DNA of 64,000 nucleotides, from the NCBI GenBank assembly GCA_045652125.1, contig JAZRTT010000019.1, positions 1-64,000 on the forward strand, given 5' to 3'. The notes under the pieces are model-generated. The model ran no database searches. It was not told where the DNA came from and saw nothing but the letters and a program-made list of their open reading frames with translations. Made by a program: the position numbers and the translations under genes. The DNA comes from Avoscillospira sp045652125 (lineage in GTDB: Bacteria > Bacillota > Clostridia > Oscillospirales > Oscillospiraceae). Within the stretch, counting starts at the first letter, position 1. Each line of letters opens with the position of its first letter. Positions 33,854-43,313 of this stretch are shown here, piece by piece.

Positions 33854-34729
33854 ATGAAAAAAGGCCCAATTTATGTGCTGGCTTGTTACATCCTCTGGGG
33901 TATCCTCCCCGTCTTCTGGAAAACACTCTCTGCCGTACCACCTGTGTATGTGCTGGCAGCCAGAATCTTCTGGTCCCTGATTTTTGTTGCGCTGATCCTA
34001 CTGTTCAGTAAAAATCTATCCCCCATTCGTACCGTGTTTCGTAACAAAAAAGAGCTGGGGAGATTGGCTCTTGCCGGTATTTTTGTGTGCATCAACTGGG
34101 GAGTTTACATTTGGGCCGTTAACAGCGGTCATATGCTGGACGCCAGTCTGGCTTATTACATGAACCCAATTTTGGCTATTTTGCTCGGAACCATCGTATT
34201 CCGGGAAAAGCTGTCCGGGCTGCAGTGGCTTTCTGTGGCTGTGACCTTTGTCGGGCTGGTCATTGCAATGGTTCGTTATGGTCAATTCCCATGGATCTCC
34301 CTGATCATCGGCGGCAGTTTTGCAATCTACGGAGCGATCAAAAAGCGGGTTCATTGTTCCTCCGGTGTTTCCGTTTTTTTTGAAACCCTGCTTTTGACCC
34401 CCATTTCCCTTGGCTTTATGATATATACCGATCTTCAGGGGACCGGTGCTGTCGGAACTCTGCAGGGCACACAGTGGCTGCTCCTGCCGGCAGCAGGCAT
34501 TGTAACCTCTGTTCCTCTTCTTCTCTTCGCCCGGGGCATCAAAGAAACCCCTATGTCCCTCTCCGGCCTGCTGATGTACATCAATCCCAGCCTGCAGCTT
34601 TTGCTTTCGGTCTTAGTCTACAATGAGACCTTTACATCAACCCATGCTATTTTATTTGGCTTCGTCTGGGTGGGTGTTATACTGTACCTTTATGCGGGTT
34701 TTCTGAAAACCAAGACCGCAGGACATTGA
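33854..34729 (+). CDS. RarD-type EamA family permease
   Basis: A 291-residue DMT-superfamily membrane protein of the RarD group with about ten helices. The start KKGPIYVLACYILWGILPVFWKTL and the AARIFWSLIFV and NWGVYIWAVNSGHMLDASL segments are typical of RarD. The second EamA half ends in GLLMYINPSLQLLLSVLVYNE. The substrate is unknown. It has its own ribosome site about 40 bases after the potABCD terminator. Confidence 0.9.
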   Translation: MKKGPIYVLACYILWGILPVFWKTLSAVPPVYVLAARIFWSLIFVALILLFSKNLSPIRTVFRNKKELGRLALAGIFVCINWGVYIWAVNSGHMLDASLAYYMNPILAILLGTIVFREKLSGLQWLSVAVTFVGLVIAMVRYGQFPWISLIIGGSFAIYGAIKKRVHCSSGVSVFFETLLLTPISLGFMIYTDLQGTGAVGTLQGTQWLLLPAAGIVTSVPLLLFARGIKETPMSLSGLLMYINPSLQLLLSVLVYNETFTSTHAILFGFVWVGVILYLYAGFLKTKTAGH

Positions 34730-34748
34730 TCCTGCGGTCTTGTATATT
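34711..34748. terminator. Bidirectional terminator overlapping the end of rarD
   Basis: A 13-bp perfect stem (34711-34723 with 34730-34742) carries the rarD stop codon in its loop. It lies between two convergent genes, reaching the stop of the MBL gene at 34747, and probably serves both. Confidence 0.8.
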
Positions 34749-35421
34749 AGATGGTAACCGTACATGGATACCGATCCAAAACTGTAACGTTCTCCAATTC
34801 CGACCCGTACCGGCTGAGATTCCGCCGGCATTTATTCCATAGACCATAGCCATCCGGATTTTCCGCAGGCATGTGGTAAATATAGCTGTGCACGGCCACA
34901 TCCCGCAGCAGTTGCCTTGTTTGAGGTTGGGAAAGGTACATAGCGTTCCAAAATGCGGCATCTGCCCGTTTATTCTGAAGAAATTTTATGTGTTCCCCCG
35001 GATCCGGCTTTGCATCGGCAGCTACATAAACAGACTGATCTCCATTCGTAATCCAGATGACTGCGTGGGGCGGCGTTTCTTCCTCCATGGGTGCATGACA
35101 GATGCTGCCATAGCAGATGGAAAACGGTCCCATAAGGGCTGTTCCCTGCTCTGTATGGCTATGGGGAAGAAAAAACGGTGTACCCGGCCAGCGGGCAAGG
35201 TAGGCATCCACCCTGTCCCTGTTGTAGTGATCCGGGTGATCATGGGTAAAGCACAGCCCACATATGCTTGAAAACGGGGGCTCGTGGTTCAGTATCTTTT
35301 GCCATAATTCTTCGCTCAGAGCGTGAAAGGGTGCAATGTCTCCATTGAGAACATCCACCAGCAAAGTGACCCCACGATGGGCCACGGCCAAGCCTGCATT
35401 GCACAGCAGCGTAATTTCCAT
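34747..35421 (-). CDS. MBL-fold metallo-hydrolase
   Basis: A 224-residue metallo-beta-lactamase-fold protein. The metal-binding HxHxDH motif is THDHPDHYN at about residue 59. The N-terminus (ITLLCNAGLAVAHRGVTLLVDV) fits the UlaG/YtnP-like clade with an N-terminal strand pair. VAADAKPD provides the later acidic ligand. The substrate is not known. It ends at the shared terminator and starts 12 bases after the EIIC-like gene stop, so the two may be co-transcribed. Confidence 0.88.
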   Translation of the reverse strand: MEITLLCNAGLAVAHRGVTLLVDVLNGDIAPFHALSEELWQKILNHEPPFSSICGLCFTHDHPDHYNRDRVDAYLARWPGTPFFLPHSHTEQGTALMGPFSICYGSICHAPMEEETPPHAVIWITNGDQSVYVAADAKPDPGEHIKFLQNKRADAAFWNAMYLSQPQTRQLLRDVAVHSYIYHMPAENPDGYGLWNKCRRNLSRYGSELENVTVLDRYPCTVTI

Positions 35422-35433
35422 ATTGTTTCCTCG

Positions 35434-36492
35434 TTAATCCAGCTTCAGGTCCCCTTCTTTGATCCAGCCGATTTTACGGCAGATTAGACCCAGTATCCAA
35501 CATAACACACCGGGAAGAAGAATGCAAATCAAAAGCATACCCAACCAATCAATTGGCAGGATCGCCGTTTTTGTTCCGGCAGCGATTCCATCCACCCAAC
35601 CGGTATAGATCCCGATCGGGCCCACCAGACCGCAGGTGCCCATACCGGAAGATACTGCAGGGCCGTTCATTTCCAAGCGGAAAACACAGGTTGCCAAGGG
35701 CCCGGTAATGGCTGAGGCAGCAATGGCAGGAATCCAGATTTTGGGATTCTTCACAATATTGCCCATTTGAAGCATAGAGGTGCCCAACCCCTGAGACACC
35801 AGACCGCCCCAACGGTTTTCCCGAAAACTCAGCACCGCAAAGCCCACCATATTGGCACAGCAGCCGGCCACCGCAGCACCGCCTGCCAAGCCCACAAGAC
35901 CCAGAGACGCGCAAATAGCCGCGCTGGAAATGGGCAGGGTCAAAGCGATACCAACCACGACAGAAACCAAAATTCCCATCCAGAAAGGTCTCAGCTCTGT
36001 TGCCCACATAATCACATTTCCTACATAGTTTGCAGCTGCACCGATGGCCGGTGCGATCCACACAGACAGCAAGCATCCCACCACAATGGTCACGCAAGGT
36101 GTTACCAGAATATCCACCTTCGTCTCCTTGGATACCATCTTGCCAATTTCGGCAGCGATAATCGCAATGAACAATACCGCCAGCGGACCTCCTGCCCCAC
36201 CGCTGGCATTGGACGCATAACCAACAGCAGCCAGGGAAAACAAAACAAGAGGCGGTGCCTGCAGCGCATAACCGATGGCAATTGCCATGGCTGCACCGGA
36301 CATGGCACCGGCAAAATCACCTACTGTCACCAATAGATCGATACCAAGCTGCTGTCCTGCCGTTTTCAAAATAGTCCCGATCAGCAAAGAACAGAACAAG
36401 CCCTGTGCCATAGCACTTAACGCATCAATACCATACCGCTTGGGGGAAATCACAACGTTTTTTCTTTTGAGAAACGCTTGAAATTTATTCAT
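35434..36492 (-). CDS. PTS EIIC-like membrane protein (PTS_EIIC_2 family)
   Basis: A 352-residue polytopic membrane protein of the PTS_EIIC_2 (PF13303) type, with about ten helices and many Gly/Ala-rich segments (DFAGAMSGAAMAIAIGYAL, SGMGTCGLVGPIGIYTG, LPISSAAICASLGLVGLAGG). Family members are annotated as sugar PTS IIC components, but this gene has no EIIA, EIIB or PTS regulator beside it. It could be a solo transporter or sensor. A downstream MBL hydrolase is the only neighbour on the same unit. Confidence 0.8.
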   Translation of the reverse strand: MNKFQAFLKRKNVVISPKRYGIDALSAMAQGLFCSLLIGTILKTAGQQLGIDLLVTVGDFAGAMSGAAMAIAIGYALQAPPLVLFSLAAVGYASNASGGAGGPLAVLFIAIIAAEIGKMVSKETKVDILVTPCVTIVVGCLLSVWIAPAIGAAANYVGNVIMWATELRPFWMGILVSVVVGIALTLPISSAAICASLGLVGLAGGAAVAGCCANMVGFAVLSFRENRWGGLVSQGLGTSMLQMGNIVKNPKIWIPAIAASAITGPLATCVFRLEMNGPAVSSGMGTCGLVGPIGIYTGWVDGIAAGTKTAILPIDWLGMLLICILLPGVLCWILGLICRKIGWIKEGDLKLD

Positions 36493-36572
36493 GCCACATT
36501 ACCCTGCTTTCTTTTTGTATCCATGTGATTATATGATTTGTCAGGTGTCTTGTCAACTGAAATAAGCAACAA

Positions 36573-36598
36573 GAATCCTCTGCAATTGCAGAGGATTC
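36573..36598 (-). terminator. Palindromic terminator after ligA
   Basis: A perfect 26-base palindrome (36573-36598) lies 4 bases past the ligA stop. It is followed on the minus strand by a T-rich stretch (TTGTTGCTTATTT). Confidence 0.75.
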
Positions 36599-36602
36599 TC
36601 GT

Positions 36603-38576
36603 TTATTTCAACATTTCCAGGAACGCTTCTTCAGACAGGACCGGAATGTTCAGTTCATTCGCCTTTTTCAGTTTGGAGCCGGCATTCTCCCCTGCCACAA
36701 CATAGGTCGTCTTTTTTGATACGGAAGAAGATGCTTTTCCGCCCATGGATTCGATCTTCTCCGTTGCTTCCTCCCGGCTGAACAAACGCAAAGCGCCTGT
36801 AAGAACAAAGGTCATACCGGCAAATCGCGTATCGTTGATCTGTTCCCGGCTTTCAAAATTAACGCCCGCCCGTCGCAGCTGCTCGATCAGATCACGGGAC
36901 TGAGGATCACGGAACCAGCGAGTCAAATTCTCTGCCGTGACAGCACCAATATCCGGCACCTGGGTCAATTCCGCTTCTGTTGCGGCTGCAAGGGCATCCA
37001 AAGAACCAAATGTTCTGGCCAGCACTTTTGCCGCTTTGGTTCCAACCTGACGAATACCAAAGGAGTTCAGCAGTCTGGAAAGATCATTATCGCGGCTGGC
37101 GTCAATGGCACGCAAAAGATTATCTGTGGACTGTTTGCCCATACGATCCAACTGCTCCACTTTCTCCCGATCAAGGAAGTAGAGGTCGGCCGGTGTTCTC
37201 AAAAGGTCTGCCTCAATTAGCTGCTCCACAAGGGCCGAACCCAAACCGTCAATATCCATGGCCTCGCGAGAGACAAAGTGGCTCAGGTTTCTTGCCAACT
37301 GTGCCGGACACTCCACCCCGGTACAGCGAATAGCTGCACCGTCTTCGTCCCGACTGACCAAAGCGCCGCAGACCGGACAGGTTTTCGGAAACCGATAAGG
37401 CTGTGTCCCATCGGGGCGCTTCCCTATCTCCACCTCCAGAATTTCCGGAATGATCTCTCCCGCTTTTCGGATCTTTACCGTATCGCCGATCCGCACATCC
37501 TTTTCCGAGATAAAATCCTGATTGTGCAGCGTCGCATTGGTCACAGTCGTCCCGGCCAACCGAACCGGTTCTACCACCGCTTTGGGTGTCAGCACGCCGG
37601 TTCTTCCCACCTGAATCACAATATCGCGCACTACCGTAGATTTAATCTCAGGCGGATATTTGAAGGCTGCGGCCCAACGGGGGAACTTGGATGTGCTTCC
37701 CATCCGCCGTCGGTCTGCCAGAGAATCCAGTTTAATAACAGCACCGTCAATATCAAACGGCAGGTCATAGCGGTCTTTATCAATGGCAGCCACTAAATTT
37801 TCTGCCTGATCCATAGTCCTGCACCGCTCATAGGGAATTACTTTGAAGCGAAGGCTGCGTAAATAATCCAGCGTTTCGCTATGGGTATTGAATTCAATTC
37901 CCTCTGCCAACTGCAGATTAAACACCAAAATATCCAACTGGCGGGAAGCTGCAATTTTGGGATCCAACTGACGCAGAGATCCGGCAGCCGCATTTCTGGG
38001 GTTGGCAAAAAGTGTTTCTCCCCGGGCTTCCCTTTTCCGGTTCAATTTTTCAAAAACACCTCTGGGCATGAACACTTCGCCGCGAACAATCAGTCGGCTT
38101 GGTGCATTGTCAAGTGTCATAGGAATGGACCGAACCGTCTTTAGGTTTTCCGTCACATCCTCCCCTGTTGCGCCATCGCCCCGTGTGGCACCACGCACAA
38201 AAACGCCATCCACATATTCCAGTGCCACAGAAAGGCCATCCACTTTCGGCTCTACGGTATAGACCGGCTCGGAGACACTTTCCCGCACTTTGCTGTCAAA
38301 ATCCCGAAGCTCCTCATAGGAAAATACATCCTGCAGGCTCTCCAGAGGAACAGGATGATTTACCTTTTCAAACTGACTTAGCGCCATTCCCCCCACACGT
38401 CTGGTCGGTGACAGCGGGGATGCCATAGCGGGATTTTCCTCCTCCAGAATTTCCAGTTCCCGAAGCATGGCATCATATTCATAATCCTGAATCTCCGGAC
38501 GGTCCAGCACATAATACAGATAATTGTGCCGTTCCAGTTCTTTGGACAACTGCTCCATTCTCTCTTTCAGAGTCAT
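36603..38576 (-). CDS. ligA: NAD-dependent DNA ligase LigA
   Basis: A full-length 657-residue NAD+-dependent ligase for replication and repair. Order of domains: Ia (YYVLDRPEIQDYEYD), adenylation domain with the active Lys in EPKVDGLS near residue 110, OB fold, a four-Cys zinc finger (CPVCGAL and CTGVECPAQ, about 397-425), helix-hairpin-helix repeats and a C-terminal BRCT domain (FAGMTFVLTGALRLFSREEA). It lies 9 bases downstream of yunB. Confidence 0.97.
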   Translation of the reverse strand: MTLKERMEQLSKELERHNYLYYVLDRPEIQDYEYDAMLRELEILEEENPAMASPLSPTRRVGGMALSQFEKVNHPVPLESLQDVFSYEELRDFDSKVRESVSEPVYTVEPKVDGLSVALEYVDGVFVRGATRGDGATGEDVTENLKTVRSIPMTLDNAPSRLIVRGEVFMPRGVFEKLNRKREARGETLFANPRNAAAGSLRQLDPKIAASRQLDILVFNLQLAEGIEFNTHSETLDYLRSLRFKVIPYERCRTMDQAENLVAAIDKDRYDLPFDIDGAVIKLDSLADRRRMGSTSKFPRWAAAFKYPPEIKSTVVRDIVIQVGRTGVLTPKAVVEPVRLAGTTVTNATLHNQDFISEKDVRIGDTVKIRKAGEIIPEILEVEIGKRPDGTQPYRFPKTCPVCGALVSRDEDGAAIRCTGVECPAQLARNLSHFVSREAMDIDGLGSALVEQLIEADLLRTPADLYFLDREKVEQLDRMGKQSTDNLLRAIDASRDNDLSRLLNSFGIRQVGTKAAKVLARTFGSLDALAAATEAELTQVPDIGAVTAENLTRWFRDPQSRDLIEQLRRAGVNFESREQINDTRFAGMTFVLTGALRLFSREEATEKIESMGGKASSSVSKKTTYVVAGENAGSKLKKANELNIPVLSEEAFLEMLK

Positions 38577-38585
38577 AAGGTTCTC

Positions 38586-39227
38586 CTATTCCCCGGTTTG
38601 CCCCGGTTTCACATTCACATAACTGTTTGGCACGCTGCCCACTATGACAGTCTCCGCCACTACGACCTCGGAAGATACTGTAACATCCTCCGTCCCCACA
38701 GGGGTCAAGACTGTCATGGTGATGGTCACATCCATCATGATCCGGTGGGATGTCTGGTTAATTCCGGCTTCTGAAAAATCATTGCGGAACTCCGCATCGG
38801 AAGCGCTGATGGACAACACTTTGACCGGCAATTTTGGCCCGGAGCCGGAAAACAGCTCCGGTACAATCAAACTGCCCAGAGGCAAGCCAACTTCATTGAC
38901 ATCCAAATCCAACAGCATGGTGTCAATCACAGATAATATCTGTGTCTTTAATCGGTTGATTTCATTGATATTGGTCTTTAGTGCCGTGATACTACCGTTG
39001 ATATCCTTTTCCAAATAAATAATGTTTTCGTAATCGATCTCCTCTGACCGCAGTTGATCTTCAATGGCCTCGTTAATGATATAAGAAGCCCGGTTTTCCA
39101 CACGTGCTCTGGCCAGATCTTCGATTAACGGCCCAACAGACAGCCGCAGAAACAGCACCAACGCAACCGGAAGAACCAGCAGAAAAAAAGCCAGCAAATT
39201 GTAAATTCTTCTTCGTTTCCGATTCAT
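38586..39227 (-). CDS. yunB: Sporulation protein YunB
   Basis: A 213-residue membrane protein with one N-terminal helix (LLAFFLLVLPVALVLFL) and a mainly extracytoplasmic part. VENRASYIINEAI, LKTNINEINRLKTQI and GSLIVPELFSGSGPKLPVKV are characteristic of YunB, a sporulation protein of Firmicutes. It sits between pcrA and ligA. In Bacillus YunB is made in the mother cell under sigma E; no sigma E site was identified here. Confidence 0.9.
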   Translation of the reverse strand: MNRKRRRIYNLLAFFLLVLPVALVLFLRLSVGPLIEDLARARVENRASYIINEAIEDQLRSEEIDYENIIYLEKDINGSITALKTNINEINRLKTQILSVIDTMLLDLDVNEVGLPLGSLIVPELFSGSGPKLPVKVLSISASDAEFRNDFSEAGINQTSHRIMMDVTITMTVLTPVGTEDVTVSSEVVVAETVIVGSVPNSYVNVKPGQTGE

Positions 39228-39274
39228 CCTGCACCTCCATGGATTAGAGGTATATGCACAAAGCAGATGAAAAT

Positions 39275-41686
39275 TTACAGTTTTGTCATATGGGCGCCTG
39301 CCGTATTGGCCATGAGTTTCTTGGTGCCGATCTCATCAAAGGCGATCTCCAGCAATGCATCGTTCCCCATAGGGAGAACTGTCAATACCATTCCGCGGCC
39401 AAAGGCATGATGCTGTACCATATCTCCTTTTTGCAGATTTATCGTATTGACAGGTTTTCTTTGCTTCGGCAAAACGGAAGAATACTGAGATCTCCGTTCC
39501 TGTACAGGCTTTTGCGGAACATAGGCATCATAATCACCGTACATGCTGCGTCTTTGCGGAACATAGGACTCTCTGGGCTTTGGACGAAGTCGCTCTTCCA
39601 GAAATTCTTTGGGTAATTCGGATAAAAACTGAGAAGGTCTTGCCATAGAAGTGTGCCCATAAAGCATTCGCTGGCAGGCATAGGAAATGGCAAGCGTTTG
39701 TTTAGCTCGGGTAATGGCCACATAACAAAGCCGCCGCTCTTCCTCCAGATCCTCCGATGTAAAGGAGCTTCTGGTGCCGGGGAACAAGCCTTCTTCAAAG
39801 CCTACCAGACATACATGGGAAAATTCCAGTCCTTTGGCGCTGTGCATGGTCATCATGACCACAGCATCCGCCTCAGAATCATACTGTTCTATATCTGTAT
39901 AGAGGGCAATTTCTTCCAAAAATCCGTTTAGACTCGGCTCATCCGTATTTTCCATGTAACTGACGATGCTTGATTTCAATTCCCGCACGTTTTCAGCCCG
40001 GGTACGGTTTTCCACATCGCTTTTTTCTTCCAGCATGCCAAGATAGCCGGTTTTGATCAGCAGGGCATCATAAAACTCCGGCAGAGGCAATGTATCCAAT
40101 AGTTCGGCACACTCTTCGATGAGTGCGGAAAATGCACCCAATTTTTCCGATGCTTTTTCCAGAGAGCCGTAAGATGCTGCATCTGCCACTACGGAATACA
40201 AGCTGACTTCTGCGGAAGCTGCCTGACGGGTCGCCATATCCAGCGTCTTTTGACCGATTCCCCTTGGCGGGTTATTGATGATCCTCCGCAAACGCAAATC
40301 ATCGGCACGATTATTGATCACGCACAGATATGCCAGCATATCCTTCACTTCGGCACGATCAAAAAAACGAGTGCCGCCAATGATGCGATAGGGAATTCCA
40401 TTTCGCTTAAACGCATATTCCAAAGCATTGGACTGGGCATTGGTGCGATATAAGACCGCTATGTCCTTGTAGTTTTTCCCCTTGGATAGTTGAAAGATTC
40501 GGCTGGAGACAAAGCTGGCTTCGTCAGATTCGTTCAATGCCTCATAGACCAATATCTTATCTCCGCCGTCATTTTTTGTCCAAAGCGTCTTTCCTTTTCT
40601 TCCTCTGTTGTGGGAAATCACCGCATTGGCTGCATGGAGTATCGCCTGGGTGGAACGATAGTTCTGTTCCAGACGGATTAGCTTCGCTCCGTGATATTGC
40701 TTTTCAAAATCCAGAATATTCTCTATGGTTGCTCCGCGAAATTTATAGATACTCTGGTCATCGTCTCCAACCACACAAATATTATGATAGCCGCCAGCCA
40801 AAAGAGAAGCCAGCAGATATTGCAGATGATTGGTATCCTGATATTCATCAATCAGTACATAACGGAACTTCCGCTGGTAATACTCCCGGACATCCGGATG
40901 TTCCTGCAAGAGCCGAACCGTCAGAAGAATGATATCATCAAAGTCCAGCGCATTTGCCTCTTTCAGGCGCGTCTGATACGCTTCATAGGCCAATGCTGCC
41001 TTTTCCATGCGGTAATCTCCGGAATTGGATGCCTCACGTTCAAATTCTGCCAGTGTCTGCATTTGGTCCTTGGCCTTACTGATCAGATGAAGAAACAGCT
41101 TGGGCGGAAAGGATTTTTCATCCAAATTCATATCCTTCAGAATGTCTTTCATGACCCGCTCGGCATCTGCCATATCATAAATGGTAAAGCTACCTGTGTA
41201 GCCCAACTTGTCAATATCACGGCGAAGGATCCGGCAGCAGGCCGAATGAAATGTCATTGCCCAAACATCGCGAGCCGATTCTCCCAGCATATCCTGAAGC
41301 CGTTCCTTCAGTTCATTGGCTGCCTTATTGGTGAATGTGATGGCAATAATGCTCCATGGCACAGCAGGGTCCAGCGCACTGACCTGTTCGGCATAGGGCC
41401 GCAGTTCTTCATTTCCGCTTTGCAGATAGTATTCCATATATTCCAGGTCCTGCTGTGTAACATAGCCGGGAATTTCCGTAGAATCGGATGCAGAACCAAA
41501 GCGAAGCAAATTTGCAATCCGATTGATCAGCACGGTGGTCTTGCCGCTTCCCGCACCGGCCAGTAAAAGCAGAGGCCCCTGTGTCGTCATAACAGCCTGC
41601 CGCTGCATTTCATTCAGGTGTTCAAAGCGGCGTGCAATCACCTGCCGCCTTGCAGTCAAAAATCGCTGTTCAAAATTTTGGTTCAT
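39275..41686 (-). CDS. pcrA: ATP-dependent DNA helicase PcrA (UvrD/Rep family)
   Basis: A superfamily 1A helicase of about 803 residues used in repair and plasmid replication. Motifs seen: Q motif (LNEMQRQAV), Walker A LLAGAGSGKTTVL, Walker B VLIDEYQDTNHLQY, GDDDQSIYKFRGA, QNYRSTQAIL, and MMTMHSAKGLEFSHV. The C-terminal GDMVQHHAFGRGMVL is the PcrA tudor-like tail. The ATG at 41686 (MNQNFEQRF) has a GGGTGA site. An in-frame GTG at 41743 that overlaps the sigF stop is possible. Confidence 0.93.
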   Translation of the reverse strand: MNQNFEQRFLTARRQVIARRFEHLNEMQRQAVMTTQGPLLLLAGAGSGKTTVLINRIANLLRFGSASDSTEIPGYVTQQDLEYMEYYLQSGNEELRPYAEQVSALDPAVPWSIIAITFTNKAANELKERLQDMLGESARDVWAMTFHSACCRILRRDIDKLGYTGSFTIYDMADAERVMKDILKDMNLDEKSFPPKLFLHLISKAKDQMQTLAEFEREASNSGDYRMEKAALAYEAYQTRLKEANALDFDDIILLTVRLLQEHPDVREYYQRKFRYVLIDEYQDTNHLQYLLASLLAGGYHNICVVGDDDQSIYKFRGATIENILDFEKQYHGAKLIRLEQNYRSTQAILHAANAVISHNRGRKGKTLWTKNDGGDKILVYEALNESDEASFVSSRIFQLSKGKNYKDIAVLYRTNAQSNALEYAFKRNGIPYRIIGGTRFFDRAEVKDMLAYLCVINNRADDLRLRRIINNPPRGIGQKTLDMATRQAASAEVSLYSVVADAASYGSLEKASEKLGAFSALIEECAELLDTLPLPEFYDALLIKTGYLGMLEEKSDVENRTRAENVRELKSSIVSYMENTDEPSLNGFLEEIALYTDIEQYDSEADAVVMMTMHSAKGLEFSHVCLVGFEEGLFPGTRSSFTSEDLEEERRLCYVAITRAKQTLAISYACQRMLYGHTSMARPSQFLSELPKEFLEERLRPKPRESYVPQRRSMYGDYDAYVPQKPVQERRSQYSSVLPKQRKPVNTINLQKGDMVQHHAFGRGMVLTVLPMGNDALLEIAFDEIGTKKLMANTAGAHMTKL

Positions 41687-41739
41687 AGATTCACCCGCTA
41701 CATTTGATGAATCTATTTTACTCTTTTTTTGTGCTTTTG

Positions 41740-42456
41740 TCACGCTTTTTCCGCGAAAAATCCACGAAGCATCTGCAGTGCTTTTTTCTCAATACGGCTT
41801 ATCTGCACCTGTGAGACATGGAGTATTTTCGCAGCCTTATCCTGTGTCAGCCCCCGGTAATACCGCAGATGAATCACCACTCGCTCCCGTTCCGGCAAAT
41901 TGCTCACTGCTTCCTTCAGCGCAATATGTTCCACCAGCTTCTCTTCCATGGAGCCATCTGTCAAAATGTGCTCCAATGTAAAACCATCTTCACCGTTTTC
42001 TTTTTGAATCGATTCGGTGGATGCAGTTGCTGTCTCTGCCTCAGCAATCTCCTCTACGGTCAGGCATAACTCCTGCGCCAGTTCTGATAAGGTCGGTTCC
42101 CGGTTCAGTTCCCCCGTCATTCGCTGCCGAGCCATTTTTATTGCAGCGGAACGCTCCTTGACGCTCCGACTGACCTTGATGGTTCCATCATCCCGAAGAA
42201 ACCGCCTGATCTCTCCGGCAATTTTCGGTACTGCATAGGTGGAAAATTGCGTACCAAAGGAAAGATCAAATCCGTCGATGGCCTTGAGAAACCCCAGGCA
42301 GCCCAACTGATATAAATCCTCCGGATCAACGCCTTTGCCAAAGTATCTCTTTGCAACAGACCACACCAATCCGGCATTTTCTTCGATCATCTGCTCCCGG
42401 GCATCTTTGTCTCCGATCTGCGCTCGGTGCAGCAATTCCTCCAATTCGGCACTCAA
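41740..42456 (-). CDS. sigF: RNA polymerase sporulation sigma factor SigF
   Basis: A 238-residue sigma-70-family factor, the first forespore-specific sigma factor. Region 2 has ENAGLVWSVAKRYFGKGVDPEDLYQLGCLG and region 4 the helix-turn-helix RGLTQDKAAKILHVSQVQISRIEKKAL. Identity as SigF rather than SigG rests on the spoIIAA and spoIIAB genes directly upstream, with ATGA overlap to spoIIAB. SpoIIAB is its anti-sigma factor. Confidence 0.96.
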   Translation of the reverse strand: MSAELEELLHRAQIGDKDAREQMIEENAGLVWSVAKRYFGKGVDPEDLYQLGCLGFLKAIDGFDLSFGTQFSTYAVPKIAGEIRRFLRDDGTIKVSRSVKERSAAIKMARQRMTGELNREPTLSELAQELCLTVEEIAEAETATASTESIQKENGEDGFTLEHILTDGSMEEKLVEHIALKEAVSNLPERERVVIHLRYYRGLTQDKAAKILHVSQVQISRIEKKALQMLRGFFAEKA

Positions 42457-42893
42457 ATTTTTCCGCCCCGTTTCAGAATCTTCCGCTTCATATGTACTGT
42501 TGTACCTTTCCCGGGTTGAGACAAAACTTTTAGCTGGTGCATAAAACTTTCCATAATGGTAAATCCCATACCGCTGCGCTCCTCGCCGCCGGTGGTGTAC
42601 ATGGGTTTTCTGGCTTTGTCCACATCCTCGATCCCCATTCCTTTATCCTTGATGACGATATCCAGAACATTGTTCTGCAAAATACGGCATCGCAGGGTAA
42701 TCTTACCGATGGTATTCGGATAAGCATGAACGATACAGTTGGTCACCGCCTCAGATACAGCGGTTTTAATGTCCCCCAGTTCATCCAGAGTCGGATCCAG
42801 CTGTGCTGCAAAGCAGGCCACAGCACTTCTTGCAAACGCCTCATTGACAGATTTGCTGGGAAATTCCAGCACCATTTGATTTTCATACTTCAT
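42453..42893 (-). CDS. spoIIAB: Anti-sigma F factor SpoIIAB
   Basis: A 146-residue GHKL-fold serine kinase that holds SigF inactive and phosphorylates SpoIIAA. The N box is VTNCIVHAYPN, the G1 box DKGMGIEDV, and the G2 region GMGFTIMESFM. The ATG at 42893 overlaps the spoIIAA stop, and its stop overlaps the sigF start. A longer frame to 42959 lies in spoIIAA. Confidence 0.96.
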   Translation of the reverse strand: MKYENQMVLEFPSKSVNEAFARSAVACFAAQLDPTLDELGDIKTAVSEAVTNCIVHAYPNTIGKITLRCRILQNNVLDIVIKDKGMGIEDVDKARKPMYTTGGEERSGMGFTIMESFMHQLKVLSQPGKGTTVHMKRKILKRGGKI

Positions 42894-43216
42894 TGAACGG
42901 TTTCTCTCCTTTCCACTTCTACAATTCGATCTATCCCCGCTGCGCTGAATACCCGCCATGGCTGCGGTGCTACATTTTTGAGTTTCAGCATTCCGCCCAG
43001 TTCCTTCATGTGGCGATAGGTATGAATCACAATGGCAATGCCGCTGGAGTCCATGAATGTAATACCGCTAAAATCCAAAACGCAAACCATGGGCATAAAT
43101 TGGTCGATTTTGTCCCCAATGTTATACAGGGAGTTTTTTGCTCCGTGATGGTCGATCTCGCCCTCCAGGACGATGGTCAGCCGCTTATCCTGCAAAAAGC
43201 TGGTCAACTGCACCAT
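42890..43216 (-). CDS. spoIIAA: Anti-sigma F factor antagonist SpoIIAA
   Basis: A 108-residue STAS-domain protein that releases SigF by binding SpoIIAB. The phosphorylated serine is Ser58 in FMDSSGIA, the same number as in Bacillus subtilis. AGGAGGAAAT before the ATG at 43216 fixes the start. It is the first gene of the spoIIA operon and follows the valS terminator. No clear sigma H promoter was found in the short gap. Confidence 0.95.
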   Translation of the reverse strand: MVQLTSFLQDKRLTIVLEGEIDHHGAKNSLYNIGDKIDQFMPMVCVLDFSGITFMDSSGIAIVIHTYRHMKELGGMLKLKNVAPQPWRVFSAAGIDRIVEVERRETVQ

Positions 43217-43230
43217 ATTTCCTCCTAATG

Positions 43231-43268
43231 TAAAAAATAGACACACACAGAACTCTGTGCGTGTCTAT
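43231..43268 (-). terminator. Terminator after valS
   Basis: Arms 43237-43251 and 43254-43268 pair over 15 positions with one mismatch, and a T-run follows on the minus strand (43236-43231). It lies about 45 bases past the valS stop, between valS and spoIIAA. A smaller TTCTGTC hairpin lies at 43285-43303. Confidence 0.85.
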
Positions 43269-43313
43269 TATAAAAGATATGACAGTTCTTTTCTGTCGAA
43301 GGACAGAATGTAT

